A stretch of DNA of 7,797 nucleotides from a bacterium. Lineage in GTDB: Bacteria; UBA9089; CG2-30-40-21. This document shows, in pieces, positions 5,400 to 7,797 of the stretch (the first letter of the stretch is position 1; every line of letters starts with the position of its first letter). Location of the stretch: assembly GCA_018814245.1 (NCBI GenBank), contig JAHIZN010000283.1:1-7797 (forward strand), written 5' to 3'. Made by a program: the position numbers and the translations under genes. The notes beneath the pieces were generated by a model that did not search any database, was not told the origin of the DNA, and saw only the letters and a program-made list of their open reading frames with translations.

Positions 5400-7325
5400 T
5401 CATAAGTCCCTTTTCTTTGGCAGACACAAGGTAAATGTACTTCCTTTACCCAATTCGCTTTCAACGATGATGGATCCGTTATGCTTTTCGATAATACTCT
5501 TAACAATTGATAGTCCCAGACCCGTACCTGCCGAAAATTGCTGTCCTATGCTTGTCCTGAAAAATTTATCAAACACCTTTTTCTGTTCCTCTACAGAGAT
5601 GCCTATCCCTGTATCACGAATGCTTACCATAATATTTTTATTCTCAAATTCCATTGCTTCTATAAATACACACCCATTTTCCTGAGTATATTTAATGGCA
5701 TTACCTATCAGATTATCTAATACCTGTCGTATTCTATCCCTGTCTGCCTCTATCTGCAGCAATTCATCCTGCATATGGATATTCATCTGCAAAGAGATAT
5801 TCTTCTTGCGAGATATTTCACTAAATTCCTTAACCACGGAAACAATCAATTCTTTAAGATCAAATTCTATATATTTAATCTCAATATTGCCTGATTCTAT
5901 CTTGGTCACATCAAGAAAATCGTTAATCAAATCCAACAGCCTGTCCGCACTCTCGTCAATTGTCTTCAAAAACTCTTGTTGAGTTTCATTGATAGCACCC
6001 GTATCTCCATCCAGCATCAAGGCTGTATATCCTTTAACCACAGTAAGTGGGGTACGAAAGTCATGAGCCACCATAGACATTAAATCTGATTTTAACTGAT
6101 CAAGCTCCTTCAGCTTTCTGGTGAGCTCGGCAATAGCCTCTACCTGCTCCACCATATCCCCCTTTCTCTGAGTAATCTTAAAAAACTCAAAAATCTTTTC
6201 GGTTAATTTTTGCTCAACCAGAAATATCTTCCAAAAGATGATGCTTATAGCCACCAACAATACTACTAAGGCAAAAGAGACGAAGGGAAGATGAAGGTGA
6301 AGATAATAAAAGGCTGAAAAACAGGTAGCGGCAATGCTTGTCAGCATCAATCCTATAATCATTATCTCATACCTTATCCATATCCCTTGAATAAGTATCG
6401 CGGTGCATAGTGATAACAAAAGAATTAAGATAATAATGCCGGTTTTATTTAGTGGGGTGATGCAATCTTCCCTAAGAATAGTTTGAATAATATCTGCATG
6501 AATCTCTATCCCGGAGGTAGTGGGGATACCCTTTGAAAATGGTGTCAGCTTTTCATCCCCCATCCCTTTAGCCGTGGCACCCACCAGAACAATTTTTCCC
6601 TTAAAGTAATCAGATGGAAAGTCACCGGATAATACCCGAAAGTAGGATATTCGTTCATATCCTGAACCAGTAAAATTTATATACATGGGACGCTTTGGAA
6701 GCCTTAAATTTCCCAAGGCAAATGAATCCCTTAGTTCAACTATTTTATCTATCTTCAAATAATTGCGCACTATTTCCATGCCAAGGCTATAAAACCTCTC
6801 ACCCTTGATCTCCTGAGCCAATCTTACCCGACGCATGACACCATCTGTGGGCGACTCTAACTCGCCATGTCCAAGCCCTGCTGATGATTGTGCCAATTCA
6901 GAAAATGGTTTAATCCATTTGGGTTTTTTATCAATAAAGCTGCAAGTAGTCAGATAAATGACATTGCCTGATGCCTTTGTGGTTTGAGACAGCCTTTTAT
7001 CATTAAAAGGGTCGCGACTTTCCCGTTCAGCCAGAAGCACATCAATTGCAATGGTTCTGGCACCTGCCATGGATAATCTATTAATCAGTTTCGCATGACA
7101 TCCCCTGTTCCATGGCCACCTTCCAAGCTCTTTCAGACTCTGTTCATCAATTTCCACAATAACTATATTTTTATCTGTTGCCACCTTTCCCCGAAGCTGA
7201 AATTTCAGGTCATACACTATCCATTCTAATCGGTCTAATAAGCCGCTGCCACACAAGATTGAGACAAGGATGCCAACCACAAGACTAATCAATAACCATG
7301 GACATTTTTGCTTTTTAGTCTTCAT
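5400..7325 (-). CDS. CHASE2-domain membrane sensor histidine kinase
   Basis: From the ATG at 7325 the protein has 641 aa. A membrane segment at about 10-28 precedes an extracytoplasmic CHASE2 sensor (about 30-285) with the typical IVIVEIDEQSL (55-65) and WPWNR (70-74). Three membrane segments follow at about 296-315, 321-341 and 346-365, then a coiled-coil-like linker (about 370-412). The kinase core has the H box with H421 (HDFRTP), the N box with N542 (NLIGNAIKYT), G1 DTGIGI at 571-576, the F box near 585-590, and G2 TGLGLSIVK at 601-609. All residues for autophosphorylation are present, so it should be active. It has no PAS, HAMP or receiver domain, and no response regulator gene lies nearby. 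A frame extension to 7370 exists but is read from a dispersed repeat, and the strong ribosome site favours 7325. The signal is unknown. Confidence 0.93.
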   Translation of the reverse strand: MKTKKQKCPWLLISLVVGILVSILCGSGLLDRLEWIVYDLKFQLRGKVATDKNIVIVEIDEQSLKELGRWPWNRGCHAKLINRLSMAGARTIAIDVLLAERESRDPFNDKRLSQTTKASGNVIYLTTCSFIDKKPKWIKPFSELAQSSAGLGHGELESPTDGVMRRVRLAQEIKGERFYSLGMEIVRNYLKIDKIVELRDSFALGNLRLPKRPMYINFTGSGYERISYFRVLSGDFPSDYFKGKIVLVGATAKGMGDEKLTPFSKGIPTTSGIEIHADIIQTILREDCITPLNKTGIIILILLLSLCTAILIQGIWIRYEIMIIGLMLTSIAATCFSAFYYLHLHLPFVSFALVVLLVAISIIFWKIFLVEQKLTEKIFEFFKITQRKGDMVEQVEAIAELTRKLKELDQLKSDLMSMVAHDFRTPLTVVKGYTALMLDGDTGAINETQQEFLKTIDESADRLLDLINDFLDVTKIESGNIEIKYIEFDLKELIVSVVKEFSEISRKKNISLQMNIHMQDELLQIEADRDRIRQVLDNLIGNAIKYTQENGCVFIEAMEFENKNIMVSIRDTGIGISVEEQKKVFDKFFRTSIGQQFSAGTGLGLSIVKSIIEKHNGSIIVESELGKGSTFTLCLPKKRDL

Positions 7326-7332
7326 TTTTTTT

Positions 7333-7338
7333 CCCTCT
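7333..7338 (-). promoter_or_regulatory. Ribosome binding site of the histidine kinase gene
   Basis: AGAGGG on the minus strand lies 7 nt before the ATG at 7325. It selects this start over the in-frame upstream ATG at 7370, whose first codons overlap the repeat at 7350-7384 and do not encode a hydrophobic or CHASE2-like sequence. Confidence 0.75.
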
Positions 7339-7349
7339 GAGAAAAAATA

Positions 7350-7384
7350 GCGACCACAAGAGGAGAGCACCTCTGGCAGGTCGC
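7350..7384. repeat. GCGACC/GGTCGC hairpin repeat, copy D
   Basis: GCGACC (7350-7355) and GGTCGC (7379-7384) close a hairpin with further internal pairing. The unit matches copy C at 4372-4406 in 29 of 35 positions and the same orientation. It sits 12 nt upstream of the kinase ribosome site, so it is part of the kinase 5' untranslated region or promoter. Confidence 0.75.
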
Positions 7385-7402
7385 AGATACAAAAAGAGAT
7401 GT

Positions 7403-7740
7403 AGCTCTGCAGGGTGACAGTGTCGTGTCAACCTTAATTTGACGCATAACAATTTGTAGGGACATCCCTGCCAGAGAGGCTCTCTCCTTGTGGGTGTCTG
7501 TTAAGCAGGGACAAGGGGGTAGCACACCTGTCACCCTGCAGCTACATTGTGATCGATTGTTGTGTGTGGGAATTCTTGTAGCTGCGACCCTTGTGGTCGC
7601 TTATTGGTGGCAGAGACAAGGAGGTATCACCTCTGTCATCCCCTGCATTCGCGGGGCAGGCTCTGTCCATACATAATTAACTATGCGACAATTAACAGTT
7701 GACACGACAATAGGGGTGCTACCCCCTTGTCACTGCAGCT
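7403..7740. mobile_element. Composite inverted-repeat (MITE-like) element
   Basis: TGTCGTGTCAAC (7421-7432) is the exact reverse complement of 7698-7709. Similarity continues inward, so 7421-7464 and 7664-7709 form imperfect terminal inverted repeats of about 45 bp. It also continues outward: agct, gcag and tgaca blocks occur on both sides (7403-7420 and 7710-7740). The right copy is interrupted by about 18 bp holding the gggggtagcacccct-type hairpin. The interior contains copies of the gtagctgcgacc and acaagggggtagcac motifs. It encodes no transposase, so it would be a non-autonomous or relic element. No clear target-site duplication is visible. Confidence 0.6.
7576..7600. repeat. GCGACC/GGTCGC hairpin repeat, copy E
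   Basis: TTGTAGCTGCGACC plus TTGTGGTCGC forms a GCGACC/GGTCGC hairpin and matches 1993-2017 at 23 of 25 positions, 5.6 kb away. It lies inside the composite element and is followed, as at copy A, by an acaagg...gta/tcac...ctgtca motif (7615-7637). Confidence 0.75.
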
Positions 7741-7797
7741 GATTGTCAACACAACTAATATTTAGCCTAATTCATACACCACCAGATTTTTCTTCCC

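Noticed and set aside
7326..7370. Longer N-terminus for the histidine kinase starting at 7370
   Set aside because: The extra codons lie partly in the dispersed repeat at 7350-7384, while a good ribosome site precedes the ATG at 7325.
7426..7431. TTGACA on the minus strand as a kinase promoter -35 box
   Set aside because: No convincing -10 box lies at 16-18 nt spacing, and the hexamer is part of the inverted-repeat arm.
7322..7676. Short open frames on both strands right of the kinase
   Set aside because: They run through the composite inverted-repeat element, have no ribosome site of note, and show no recognisable domain.

Overview
The window looks like a bacterial chromosome or metagenome contig of moderate GC. 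It opens with a CRISPR array and continues with four protein genes separated by intergenic DNA full of small palindromic repeats. The repeat types (gacaggct/agcctgtc hairpins, ggggcagac/gtctgcccc hairpins, ggcgaaca/tgttcgcc hairpins, gcgacc/ggtcgc hairpins), a CHASE2 histidine kinase and an archaeal-looking dUTPase recall repeat-rich environmental lineages such as anammox-type Planctomycetota. That placement is an impression and not a demonstrated assignment.

Region 1-1207 is a type I-E-like CRISPR array with 20 repeats of 29 nt, 19 complete spacers of exactly 32 nt, and a 19-nt partial spacer at the left edge. Repeat polarity and decay of the last repeats place the leader to the left, outside the window. 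No cas gene is visible. The array carries a mid-array repeat-allele switch and a duplicated spacer.

Region 1208-4311 holds two genes on the plus strand: a small DEDDy 3'-5' exonuclease of the RNase H fold that starts 54 nt after the last CRISPR repeat, and a DinG/XPD-family Fe-S helicase. About 500 bp of noncoding DNA separates them, including a 139-bp foldback element. The helicase ends in a tail that appears to be read from a dispersed hairpin repeat.

Region 4312-4865 is a convergent intergenic region made largely of repeats: 8-bp periodic GAAC units, a 27-bp perfect inverted repeat, and twin 31-bp hairpin copies.

Region 4866-7325 is a compact two-gene unit on the minus strand. A membrane-bound CHASE2 histidine kinase is followed after 15 nt by a dUTPase. 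The kinase would sense an extracytoplasmic signal and the dUTPase would remove dUTP; the reason for the pairing is unknown.

Region 7326-7797 has no credible gene. It is a mosaic of the same repeat families, including a composite inverted-repeat element of about 290-340 bp.

The best candidate for something new is the array-exonuclease-helicase neighbourhood, but it could be a chance adjacency. The intact Fe-S cysteines argue that the helicase is an ordinary DinG and not the type IV CRISPR effector helicase.
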